A stretch of 64,000 nucleotides of DNA, from positions 14,409,767 through 14,473,766 of the forward strand of contig OZ059898.1 in the NCBI GenBank assembly GCA_964057225.1, read 5' to 3'. The DNA is from Auanema rhodensis (lineage: Eukaryota > Nematoda > Chromadorea > Rhabditida > Rhabditidae). The first letter of the stretch is position 1, and each line of letters opens with the position of its first letter. Below, piece after piece: positions 1 to 10,880 of the stretch. The notes beneath the pieces were generated by a model. It saw only the letters and a program-made list of their open reading frames with translations, was not told where the DNA came from and did not search any database. Made by a program: the position numbers and the translations under genes.

Positions 1-745
1 TCTTCATCTCTCAGACTGTCATTTACCCTGTCATATCACCTCTTAACTGAAAATTCATCGGCTTTCCTCTTTTGATTCAAAACGAAACAGTTGATGTGCT
101 GTCTCAGCATTTCCACTCCTGTCTAATGCTCATGACGTGAAATGCTTTGATATCGTGCTTAGATGTCAATCTGCTTTTCCCTTGTCCTCTCATCTTTGCT
201 GCTCTTGTGTTGACAGTGACCTCCCGACTGACCACGATTTGCACCACTTGTCTTTCTTCTTCACACATGTCTTCTTCGGTCGTTGTCTTCTTCTGTCTTC
301 ACGATAACGCAGACTGTTCATCCGACTATCCGATCTATCTATTTTCTCGTTTTGGCCAACTCATCGCATAATATCTGTGTCGTACATGACTCATTACCCA
401 GCTTTATTGTATTCGTTTAATCTAATATTATCAATATTTTCATTATTTTTTATTTACTTTTTACTACCGCATTATGTTGGATAACGAACTTTCTTGAATC
501 GTTTTCCAATTATCCAGGTCACACAGGTTCGCGCAGCCTCATATAGAATATCTATCGATCGTGTCTTCCTTAATCTATCCTTTCCTTTTCATTTATTCGC
601 CATCTCATTTACTTCGGAATATTATTCTCCACCATCTATGATCTGTCTTGTTTTGTTCTTCCAAAATTATTGTTTTGGCTACAATTTGTGTTTAAATTCT
701 TGTTTTCAGGTCTCAGTTGTGGACGTCAGTCCACATTTGCCAACT
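1..745. other. Upstream region and outron of QSOX gene
   Basis: No coding region could be supported here. The open frames are T-rich and have no splice or homology support. The region ends in a strong acceptor (TGTTTTCAG, AG at 708-709), 37 bases before the QSOX start codon. I read it as a trans-splice site or the end of a 5' UTR intron. The promoter of the downstream three-gene block should lie here, but I see no clear TATA box. Confidence 0.5.
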
Positions 746-3700
746 ATGCTGGACCGAATTTTTCTATTAACTACTTTTTTGGTTTTATTTACTAGTGTGG
801 TTGAAGCAGATTCATTATATGATGCTTCGGATCCTATTTTAGAGTTATATACTGATACTTTTAATGATAATGTTTACGGAACAGTAAGGATTAAACTGGT
901 TTTTTACAATATTCAGCTTTTTTTTTCAGAAAAAAGCCCATTTTGTTGAGTTTTATTCAAGTTGGTGTGGAGCTTGTATAGGGTATGCTCCAACATGGAA
1001 GAAATTTGCCAGGTTAGCCAAGGAAAAAAATGAGATTCGTTACCAACAACTGTTTTAAGACATCTCTCAACCTGGTCTTCCGTTGTTCAAGTTACTGTTG
1101 TCAATTGTGCCGATGACAAGAATATGCCTCTTTGCCGGGAACACTCTATTGCTGCTTTCCCAACTATTAAGGTAATAATTCTCATTTTTCTTTGTTTGGT
1201 AATTCACTGAATTTGTAGTATTTCAAATATCTATCAGCTGATAAGAATGACGGTATTCTATACTCGGGTAATAAGCACGAATTAGCCCAAATGGAATTGG
1301 ATGTTGCTGCTTTGGTTCAAGCTGATTGGGAGCGTCAGAATCCTTCTGAATGGCCTTCTTTCAACGCAATCGAGAAGTAATGATTTAATTCTCTATTTTC
1401 TAAATCATTACTTCATTTACAGTTCTGAAACTTTGGATCAGTTGTGGTCAAAGGCAGGAGATGCCAGTTTCATTGGTATCACTTTCCAAGAAAATCCAGC
1501 CAGTATGGCGTGGGCTGTATGTTATTGCTCTTTCATATGCTTGTTTAATCTTTTATTTTTAGAATATCATTAATTTCCATAAAGATAGGAATGCATTGAT
1601 TCTCTTAGCACGTCCTCAACATCCTTTAGCTGTTCAGTATTTTAGTAGTAATGCTAATAATAGATTCTTACTCTTTAGTAAGGGTAATGCTAAACCTTCA
1701 TATGAAAGCCCGTAAGTTTTACTATTTAATCAATTTTTTTATTTGATTTTTGTGTAGAGAAGATGCTAAATGGGTAGATATTCAAGAAAAGATTAATGAA
1801 ATGATTACTGAAGTTGCTGGTGCTTTCCCATCTCCAGTTGAAGTTCAGGTATTTTGCTTCAGTAACATTGGGATTTTGCTTATTTATTATCTAATTCAGC
1901 CTGTTCTTCGTGAATCTCAAGGTGTTTCTCCCGGTTCAGCTGTTGTTGATCTTAGTCAATACTCTGTACAACTCTTAGATCTTCAAAGTACTCTAAGTTA
2001 TATGCTTTATAAGGTAAAATATTGCTACGTCGTATGGTTTTTTATTTCTATTACTTCAGGAAGTTCCTCGCAGAAATGTTATTGATGGTGATGATTTGGC
2101 CGGTTTAAAGCAGTGGACACACACTCTTAAAAAGGTGATTTCTTTGGTGTTTTCCTATTTTCCTATGAAAATGAAACTTTAGTATGCTCCGGGAACTACT
2201 CCAATGCGCCGCATGTTATATCGTCTTGATGAGTGGCTTCAACTTAAATCTCAAGTGACTGCTGATGAATGGACAGCAAAAATTGACGAACTCCAGGTTT
2301 TTTTGTACATTTTTAAAAACTATATTTATTGCTATTTTTCAGAATGATCTTGGAAATCCACTTCCTAAAGAAGTTAAATGGGTTGCCTGTGCAGGTTCAA
2401 AACCAAATCTCCGTGGTTATACCTGTGGTTTGTGGACATTAGCTCACTCTATCACAGCGGAAGCTTACAAAACTGAAAAAAGCAGTAAGAAATCAGGAAA
2501 ACTATAGAGTATGCTTTTCATTCCTTGTTTGCAGATCCTTCTTTCCGACCTGTTATTGATGTTTTGGAACCATTCAAGCAATTCATTACAAGATTCCTTA
2601 GTTGCTCTGAATGTGCTCATAACTTCGCCAAGGAGGCTGAAACACATCAACTTCATTTAGTCACTAGAACAGGTAAAGTTACTCATTGATTTGGTTTTCA
2701 ACCTCTATATTATTCAGAAGACACTGTCATGTGGTTATGGAAGGTTCATAACTTTGTTAACAAAAGATTGTCCGGCTCACCTAGTGATGATCCTAAACAT
2801 CTCAAACAACAGTTCCCACCTAAGGTATTGCCATCCTCAGAATTCTTCTTTACTCAACTAAAATTGCAGGCTGTATGTCCTGACTGTTATGATAGCTCTG
2901 GAAATTTCGATGAGACTAAAATCTTTGAATTCGTCAACAAATATTATTTAGATATTAAGCAGGATCAGGTTCAAGTTAGTTTTTTTTGTTGTGTTGCTTG
3001 TCTATGTCGTGTGTTTGTGTGCAGCCTGAACCCGAATATAATGTTAATTCATATAAGGATGGCAAGCTGGAATCTGCCGGTAAACGACGACTGAACCCCA
3101 AATTCGCTATTCATGCTGAGAAGGTTTGTTATATTTTCTAATTATTTTGAATATTATTGATGTCTATAGGTTGACAGACTTGAAGCTGCTGAAGATCGTC
3201 TTAGGAAAGAATTAGATGCAAGCCCACAAAGACAATGGAGAGATATTGAAGGATATGGTAAGACTAACATCAAATTATCTCTGAGTTCTTACCTTTGTAT
3301 TTTTTTAGATGGAAAAAACAATACGGCACAATCGAGTCGAGCTCAATTCTACTTCATTTGGCTTATAGTTATTGGCTTAGCAATGATTTTTGCTTATTGC
3401 AAATACCGAAGGAACAGGTCAAAATTTTGGAAAACATTCTACTATCATAACGACTTCAAATTGTAAATATTTATATTTAAAAACTTAATTAAATTCCTTG
3501 TCCTCATAATTTGGGTAGCTCCCCAGTGTTTCTATGCGCTTTGTTAACTCATCTATTTTTTCTGCGTAAAAAAACCAGGTGCTTCAATGTCTGTACAATG
3601 CTGCTTGACTCAATTTGTTTTCGATTCCAATGCAAACGGTTTCATTTCGAGTTGCATGATGCATTTTTCTTTTATTTAACTCTTTACGCCCTAGTTGGTT

Positions 3701-3975
3701 GTGATTCATCTGCTCAATTGTGATATCTGTTAGTGATGTTGTGATCATGGGAGAAGCTGTGATTTTTCTTTTCCAATAAAGTTTTTTTTCTTTTTATTTT
3801 CTTATTTTCTTTTCCTTTTTAAATCTTTTTCGGCTTCTCCCTATCACTATCACTTTTGCTTTTCCTGCTAAAAACTGCTTTTAAAGCTTTGTTAGATTTA
3901 GTAAGCTATGAGACTAACTTTGTTTGCAGGTGTCCATGGTCTTCATCAGCTCAACCGAAGAAATATACAGCCTAA
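746..3975 (+). CDS. QSOX: Quiescin sulfhydryl oxidase (QSOX), membrane-anchored
   Basis: QSOX makes disulfides in secretory-pathway proteins and passes the electrons to O2 through FAD. Hand-spliced exons: 746-883, 930-1012, 1060-1171, 1219-1376, 1423-1516, 1563-1711, 1758-1848, 1900-2013, 2060-2134, 2183-2296, 2343-2484, 2535-2672, 2718-2824, 2870-2974, 3025-3123, 3170-3257, 3309-3417, 3930-3975. All phases agree, giving about 653 aa. Residues 1-21 form a signal peptide. The thioredoxin domain carries WCGAC (Cys59/Cys62) followed by a QSOX-like IGYAPTW segment. A helical spacer follows. The Erv/ALR domain shows CGLW (Cys404), the active CSEC pair (Cys447/Cys450) and a distal CPDC (Cys508/Cys511). 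Residues 616-632 form a transmembrane helix, so the enzyme is anchored with a short basic cytosolic tail. If the last intron is retained, the protein ends at 3466 instead. It is the first gene of a probable operon. Confidence 0.93.
3309..3466 (+). other. Alternative (intron-retained) QSOX C-terminus
   Basis: If the weak donor AG|GTCAAA at 3417/3418 is not used, the frame continues past the transmembrane helix and stops at 3464-3466. The tail is then about 16 residues ([15 protein letters not shown] at its end). A poly(A) signal AATAAA at 3775-3780 could serve this form. The spliced form ends in [14 protein letters not shown] and has its own AATAAA at 4139-4144. Confidence 0.5.
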
Positions 3976-4138
3976 TTGGACATAATGTTTGGGTAACAAG
4001 AAAAATGGGTTTTCTTTTAGATTATTCACGTTTTAAGTTTTCTTTATTAATTTTTAAGTTATAATACACTTCACAAGAATCTGGAAATTCTTTCTAAGAT
4101 CATTTTTACATAATGATTTACTGTTGATTGTTGTTCAG

Positions 4139-4144
4139 AATAAA
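4139..4144 (+). terminator. Poly(A) signal of QSOX transcript
   Basis: AATAAA lies 164 bases after the spliced QSOX stop codon. It is 117 bases before the acceptor that precedes the methyltransferase start codon. That is the spacing expected between adjacent cistrons in a nematode operon. Confidence 0.5.
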
Positions 4145-4263
4145 TTATATTTCTCTTAATTTCATAAAAATGTTTTTTTTTTGGATTACAAGTTCCTGAT
4201 ATTATTTGAAATGACTTTACAACATAAAATCTTGAGTATGACTGATATCTTTAATCTTTAGTT

Positions 4264-5409
4264 ATGGCTAAGATTTTCAAGAATTTCTTTCAATTAGCTA
4301 GGAACGATTTAGCCAACCAGGTTGCAACTTATTAATAATTGTGGGAATAAATTGTTTGATTGTAGTATGCTTTACCTGCAAAATCACTCACGGGATATCT
4401 GCTAACTAATCATTTTACAAGGAAAACAGAGTTTTTAAACAAAGCTGTCATAACAAGTTTGAATATGAATAAAGGTATTGAAATTCTATTTATGAATATG
4501 ACTATGTATATACACAGATGATAATGTTCTTGAATTTGGTTATGGTAGAGGAAACGGGATTAAACATGCTCTAAATGCTATTAAAGATGGGAAAGGCGCT
4601 GTAAGGATCTTTCATAAAACACGAAATTCGTTCATTCACTGATTTTAGATATATGGAATTGAACGATCAGCTTATATGGAAAGTGTTTGTAGGAAGAAAT
4701 TTGTTTTAGAAATTGCTGAAAACGAACAGCTTCGATTGGATCAGGTAAAGACTATACGGGTTACATCTCTCACATATGTTATCGTTGAAGGCCATTGATC
4801 TTCGTCACTTACCTTATCCATCAGATTTTTTTAATCATGTTTTCCACGTCGATGTCTTCTATTTCATTGTTCAAGAAAGTCTCCCTCGAATTTGTTCTGA
4901 AGTTTATCGAGTGATGAAACCTGGAGGAAACTTTGTATGCGGCTTAGAGCTCTCGAGGTTTCAGCTTGCAGCTCCAGTACGTAAATCATTTTCATATTTA
5001 GACTCAAAAGATTGACAGAATGGGGACTTTTAGATGAATCTCAATGGGATCCATTGAGATATATCATGCTTTTGGAACCGGCAGGCTTTGTTGATGTCAA
5101 GGCGAGTGGCTCATAAAACCTGAAAAAAACTGAAAGAAATCTGTTTTAAGATTGACTATCATACAGCTGAAAATGGAAAGAACTATGAAGTGATAACAGC
5201 TAGAAAGCCAAATGTTGATGAGGTAAAGCCTGCTAAGCATCAGAATCAATAGCTTCCTATGAATATTACAGAACTACTTTGACCCTGAAGAACGAATGCG
5301 TCAATTAGAACTTCAAATCAAAAAAGATTTGCTCATCAACGAGTTGATTCAAAGCGGTAAAAAGCCTACGAAGGAAGACTTGGAGCTGATTAATGAAGAA
5401 ATAAAGTAA
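4264..5409 (+). CDS. Class I SAM-dependent methyltransferase
   Basis: Hand-spliced exons: 4264-4320, 4366-4474, 4518-4600, 4649-4744, 4791-4957, 5002-5101, 5151-5222, 5272-5409, giving about 273 aa. The start was chosen because the acceptor (CTTTAG, AG at 4260-4261) lies two bases upstream. The SAM-binding motif I is VLEFGYGRGNGI (residues 59-70). An acidic Asp follows near LRHLPYPSDFFNHVF (motif IV-like), then VYRVMKPGGNFVCG (motif VI-like), as in methyltransferase family 11/25 enzymes. The last 46 residues form a charged helical, probably coiled-coil, tail. The intron after 5101 begins with GC rather than GT. The substrate cannot be told from sequence. Its position between QSOX and MetRS suggests cotranscription. 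Confidence 0.85.
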
Positions 5410-5490
5410 ATAGCTCTATTAATATTAGATTTTGCTAGTTTTTAAAATGTTATATTAGCTGTTATCCATAGTTTGTTATAGATTTAAAAA

Positions 5491-5496
5491 AATAAA
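5491..5496 (+). terminator. Poly(A) signal of the methyltransferase
   Basis: AATAAA lies 82 bases after the methyltransferase stop and 107 bases before the acceptor (TTCAAG, ending at 5603) that directly precedes the MetRS ATG. The arrangement is operon-like. Confidence 0.6.
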
Positions 5497-5604
5497 TGTT
5501 ACGGGTAGCTTGTAAACTCTTTAAACTTTGTGTTTAACATTAGTTTAGACTATTCATATCAAAGATTTATAAATTTTAGAACTATTGATTGATTTGATTC
5601 AAGA

Positions 5605-8388
5605 ATGAAACAGCTATGCTGTGCTACTTCAACAATAATTCATAATTTTCGATTAAATTCATTCATAACGACTCCGATTTTCTATGCAAATGCAGGTAAG
5701 AAGTGTTTTTCCTCTTCAAAATGCTTCAATTGTGGTAGTTTAGCTCCTCATGTGGGTCATCTGTATACGTCTGTCTTATCAGATGCGCATCATCGCTGGA
5801 TGAAACTGAAAGACCCCGAAGGAAAACATATCTTCGCTACAGGAACGGACGAACATGGAATCAAGGTGTAGCTTTGTTTTCAGTTGCAAGAGAATTGTGG
5901 TCTTTTAAAGATTTTTCGAGCTGCAGAAAAGGCGGGAATGGATGCGAAAAGCTTTTGTGATTCCATATCTGGAAAATTCAAAGTTTTGACTGATGAATTT
6001 GATATTCAACCGACACACTTCATTCGCACAACTGATACTAATCACAAGGAAGCTGTTCAACATATTTGGGTACAAACTTGAGTTAAAGCTTAGCCAAAAA
6101 AAAAACTTTGTTATTTAGAAAATTTTACAAGAAAGAAATTTAATATACAAAGATGTTTACAAAGGATGGTATAGCGTTGTTGACGAATGCTTTTATCAAG
6201 ATAAAGATGTTGAAGATTCAGAAATTAACGGCCAAAAAGTGAAGATGAGTTTCATTTTGGTTTTCATATTTCAATTTCTTTTTTTTACGTTGTAAAAGGT
6301 ACAAAAACAATTGTTGAACTAATTGAAGAAGAAAACTATATGTTCAAGTTATCTGAATTTAAAGAAAAAATACGAAAATGGCTGGAAAATTCAGGTTTCG
6401 AAATTTATTTTTTCGTTTCTGAACAATATTTCATATTAGATGTTATTCGTCCCAAACATTATTTACCAATTGTACTTCGATATTTGGACATTGAAGATGA
6501 TTTATCAATATCTCGTTGCCGAAAGCGGCTTCCTTGGGGCATACCTGTACCAGGGGATGATACCCAAACGGTAAATATTTCGAACTTTTGGAGCGAAGAG
6601 CTGCTAACTATATGAAATATGAAAAAATTTCTATTTAGGTTTACGTTTGGCTCGATGCTTTAGTAAATTACCTGACGGTGTCTGGATATCCACATGATAG
6701 TTCACATCAATGGCCACCAAGTTGTCAACTTATTGGCAAAGATATTATCAAGTTTGTCTACATTTTATGAGCTTAATACATTCAAAATTGCTTTGTTCTT
6801 TCAGATTTCATGCTTTTTATTGGCCAGCATTTTTACTTGGGGCTGGATTAGATTTGCCCAAACGATTGTTCGTTCATGGTCATTGGCTTGTGGATAATAT
6901 CAAGGTTTGTAAATTGATTTTCACGAAAAGCCTAGTTATTAAGACAAGTTGTTTCACAGATGTCAAAAAGTTTGGGCAATGTGGTAGATCCAATGGCTTT
7001 GAAGACCAAATTCACATCAGAAGGTGTTCGCTATTTCCTTTTGAAGCAAGGTGTACCTCAGGATGATTCAAGCATGTTTATCCATTTAAGCGTTGGTTTT
7101 CAACAATACTTTCCAGATTTTACGGAAACTAAAGCGTTGCAAGTGATAAATAGTGATTTAGTAAATAACTTGGGTAACCTATTGAGTCGATCAACCGTTT
7201 TACGGCTAAATAGTAAGCAAGTATATCCAAACTTGGATATGAATTCTATGGAAAAGACAATTGTATCATCAGCAGATAATTTGATTCAGGATTTGCACAC
7301 TATTCGAGGTTTCTTGTTGCAAATTTCTCTCTTTGTACGACAAAGCATTTCAGATACAACTTCAACTTTCTTTGATGATTTATTATTTTATAAAGGCATC
7401 GAAGGTATTATGGCCGTTTTGAAGCAAGCTAATGGAGTTTTTCAAATGCATGAGCCTTGGAAGATGAAAGAAGGACCCGCTGTTAGTTTTTTTTATATTT
7501 TAATTCGAAACTCTTATGTTAAACAAAAATTTTGTGAAAACGTTTTGTGTTTTGAATTTTGAAATGAGAAACCGGTTTCCTTCTACATACAAAAGAGTTA
7601 ACTACTCACGTTGTATTACGGAAAAAATATTGTAATTTATCACGTGAAACGTGAAAATTACGTGAAAATTGCCGGTAGTTTCTAGTCTGAAGCAGTATTT
7701 AAACTTTATTTTTGAAATTTCTCATTGAGTATAGCGGTCTGAACACTTTATTGGGCGATTAAAGTTTATTCGGTAGATTTAAAAAGAAAAAAAAGTTTAT
7801 ATGGAGAAAGAAAGAGAGCCCATTTCCGGTATCGTTTTCTCATATAAAAGAATAAGTTGGATAAAATTTTGTACGTTCGTTCCAAAAATAGATTATGAGT
7901 ATTATTCATATTGTTAGTTCAAACTACTTAAAGTTCACATGATTCACCATTCGTCATCATTGCTGTTTCCCAGAAAACAGAACGATTTACGTAGTAAATT
8001 TTAAAATAAATCAAGAAATTTAAAAAATTTATAAATAGTTATGTATTAGCTTAATTATTATTACAGTTATCTTCTATTTTGTTTTTGTGCTATGAAACAA
8101 CGAGGATAACATCCCTATTAATGCAACCAATTGTACCACAATTTAGTCATCATGCTTTAAATCGGTAAACATTAAGCTTATTCTGTACTGTACTTCTTAC
8201 TTATTTTGAATATTTGATTTATTACATACGACAATCCCTATTACAGACTAGGAATATTGAATGAAAACAGAAATTTAGCATGTGCCATGTGGGGCCATGC
8301 TCGTCCCACATCTACATATCAGGACAGCCAGCGTGAGCCATTCGTTTTAGGAGAAAATACAGGTCCTTTCATGTCTCGCTTAAAATAA
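5605..8388 (+). CDS. MARS2: Mitochondrial methionyl-tRNA synthetase
   Basis: Charges mitochondrial initiator and elongator tRNA-Met. Hand-spliced exons: 5605-5695, 5744-5865, 5911-6069, 6119-6248, 6299-6394, 6440-6570, 6639-6751, 6805-6904, 6960-7481, 8067-8164, 8247-8388, giving about 567 aa, the usual length of the organellar class. The class I signatures are APHVGH (residues 31-36, HIGH motif) and KMSKS (314-318), which is assembled across an exon junction. FATGTDEHG, the EENYMF segment and VWLDAL are typical of MetRS. The first 20 or so residues lack acidic residues and could be a targeting presequence. The helical anticodon-binding domain continues over a 585-bp intron (7482-8066) into [11 protein letters not shown]. 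No EMAP-like C-terminal extension is present. The ATG lies one base after a trans-splice-like acceptor. Confidence 0.93.
7482..8066 (+). other. Unusually long MetRS intron
   Basis: At 585 bp this intron is about ten times longer than its neighbours. It contains three closely spaced ACGTGAAA words (7641-7670) and no coding frame I can support. Confidence 0.6.
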
Positions 8389-8780
8389 TTCAAAATATCA
8401 ATATCTATCTTTTTGTTATTGTTATTGTTGTTTACATAGTTGTTTGTAATGTTGTTATATTCGATTAGCCTGAGTATTTCTTCATAGTTATTCGATGCAA
8501 GACGTCAAAAGCGGTTTATACCTTAGATGCCAGCTAGATTTTTGTAGTTTAGATTTCAATATATAATGATAATGACTAGAAAAGATTTTTTCATATTTTC
8601 TGCAAAGTTGTGTACAGTTTGTCGAAGTTATAAACACATTAAAATGGAAATGATATCATTCTTATAGAATTTATATTCAATTATGCTATTGCTCGCATTT
8701 CCTTAAACAGTTTGCGATAAGAAAAACTAGGAAAAATCGGTGGTTAAAACCTTTTTATGAACTTTCTATTCTTTCGAAAA

Positions 8781-8782
<2 letters not shown>

Positions 8783-8814
<32 letters not shown>
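8783..8814 (+). repeat. (GA)n microsatellite
   Basis: Uninterrupted AG dinucleotide run of about 16 units. Confidence 0.95.
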
Positions 8815-8816
<2 letters not shown>

Positions 8817-10286
8817 GTGCTAGCAAGCGAGAGGCCAAACAAACAATTGGTTTACATATTATACAAGTAGGAAGTATTTGGTTTGTGACTCTGCTACCCA
8901 TTACAATTGCTGTATTTTCATTCATATTACTTCATGTTTTTTTTTGTTTGAAAGTCAAAAAAGACCAGCACTTTATGATTTTTCAATGAATTTTCGTGTT
9001 GGCAAATGGCCCATTTTTTATTTTAAAAAAAAAGTAAAAAAAATGAGGAAATTGTCTTAACATGTAGTCAATTGTTTTTTTTTCTTTTAAATTAAAATAA
9101 TATTCTTCATAAAACTTTATTATATTAATTATTTTATTTTTATAATTTAAAAGATTTTCATCAACTTACTCTCCTGAAACCATATAACGTTCTTTATAGC
9201 TTGAGGTTGTGCACGTGAAAAATCGAATGAAACGAAGCACATACACATCTTCTTAATTTGCTTTTTATGATTTTTTAAAAGAAAAAATTGTATTTCTTTT
9301 CTTTTTAAAATCTTATTTTTCTTCTTTTTCCGTAGTAAAAAAATGCTTTACGTTTAGTATTACTTGGTATCATTCTTTCCCTCTTTTCCTCTCCCTCTCT
9401 CCCTTCCCCCCTTTCCACCTACCTTCCAACTTCTCCTCTATTTCTCTTTCTCACTGTCGTAATATCACTAAACTCTCATCGGCCTCTTAACCAGTTTAAC
9501 AACCAGTACGATAAACGAACGTCATCTACTTTTACCAAATCACAAAATGCTTTTCAAATCAAATACAAAATAGAAAAATCTTTGTAAAGAATAATAAATA
9601 TAAAAGAATTCAATGTCATTCTCATAAAACTTTTTTTTTCAAACCTTTTATGAGCAATCAATCATATTATTTTCTATAACTATTACATGTTTATTCATTA
9701 TTTTTGAATTTTAAATTTAACAAAAAAAAAGGAAGAAAAATGAACTATTAAATCTTTTTTTTTATTTTCATGAAAATTTAAAAATATTCCTTTTTTTTGG
9801 AATTAAGATTAAATATCTTCTTCTTCCTCTTTTTCTGTTTCTTCTTGTTTTTGTTGAAATATTTGTTTGAACCCATGTATAGATTGAATTAAATATAATT
9901 TTAAAAACTAGATTATGTGTTGTATGTTTCAGTTTTATTCAATTTCAATGTCTTTCCTTTATGCTATCACATTAGATTTTCATTTTCCCATATCTTTCAG
10001 AACATTTTTTTCTTTCTTATTCCCTTGTGCTCAATGTGTCCTTTTCATTCTACATGTTGTCAAACTGCCGATATACTCTCCGTTTTTAACGAAAAAAGCA
10101 GCCAAATTCACATTGAAAGTGAATCTATTCTCAAATCTTCTGACCATGATCATCAGTTCACGTTGTTTCAACATCAACATAGGATGGTGTGTGAGCATGC
10201 TGATGAATTCATTTCTATCATGCAGTCTAGCTTCATCGGTTGTATTTCATGATTGCTCTTTCTCTTGTACCACCCACCCCCACCCT

Positions 10287-10287
10287 T

Positions 10288-10334
<47 letters not shown>
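10287..10334 (+). repeat. (CT)n microsatellite
   Basis: CT run with two TTT interruptions, flanked by TTTCTTTCTTTC. Confidence 0.95.
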
Positions 10335-10336
<2 letters not shown>

Positions 10337-10620
10337 CTTTCTTTCTTTCTTCTTTTTAATAATTTGCCTGTTTCATCTATATATGGCTACTTCCTTCAAC
10401 CTCATACCACACCCCCTCTCTCTGTTCTATTTCTTTAATTTTATCTTCAAAGAATGTTTAATCTTTTGCTAAAAAGAATGTTTAAACTAATTTGGACATT
10501 AACCTAATCTTTCTTGTAAAAACAGTATCAATATTCTCTTCTTAAACGGTCAATAATCAATAAGAAGTATACGAACTAGATTCAAATAGTCATTGATTTC
10601 ATCCGTCTTACCCCAAAGTC

Positions 10621-10623
<3 letters not shown>

Positions 10624-10662
<39 letters not shown>
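10624..10662 (+). repeat. (CT)n microsatellite
   Basis: Perfect CT run of about 19 units. Confidence 0.95.
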
Positions 10663-10666
<4 letters not shown>

Positions 10667-10839
10667 ATTATCTTTTATGCTCAACCTAGTAGTGATAAGA
10701 GTTATTTATTGAATAAATGATTAAATTCTGTTTATTCATCATAATAATCAAATTGATTTGCGTTTCTTTTGATGTTTTTACATCTTCCACAATTTACTTT
10801 TTGTCTTTTTTTAACTCAAATTCTCATTTATAAATACAA

Positions 10840-10880
10840 ATAACAGATAAACAACAGATAAACAATAGATAAACAACAAT
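10840..10880 (+). repeat. 12-bp tandem repeat
   Basis: About three copies of an ACAGATAAACAA unit, the last one with an A-to-T change. Confidence 0.75.

Noticed and set aside
1013-1059. Apparent frameshift in the QSOX thioredoxin domain
   Set aside because: Explained by a 47-bp intron with an AAG acceptor; the spliced sequence matches QSOX.
5696-5743. [16 protein letters not shown] insertion, zinc-knuckle-like, in MetRS
   Set aside because: It is an in-frame 48-bp intron; removing it restores the conserved FYANAAPHVGH sequence.
9915-10472. 185-codon open frame
   Set aside because: It runs through a CT microsatellite, with no splice logic on either side.
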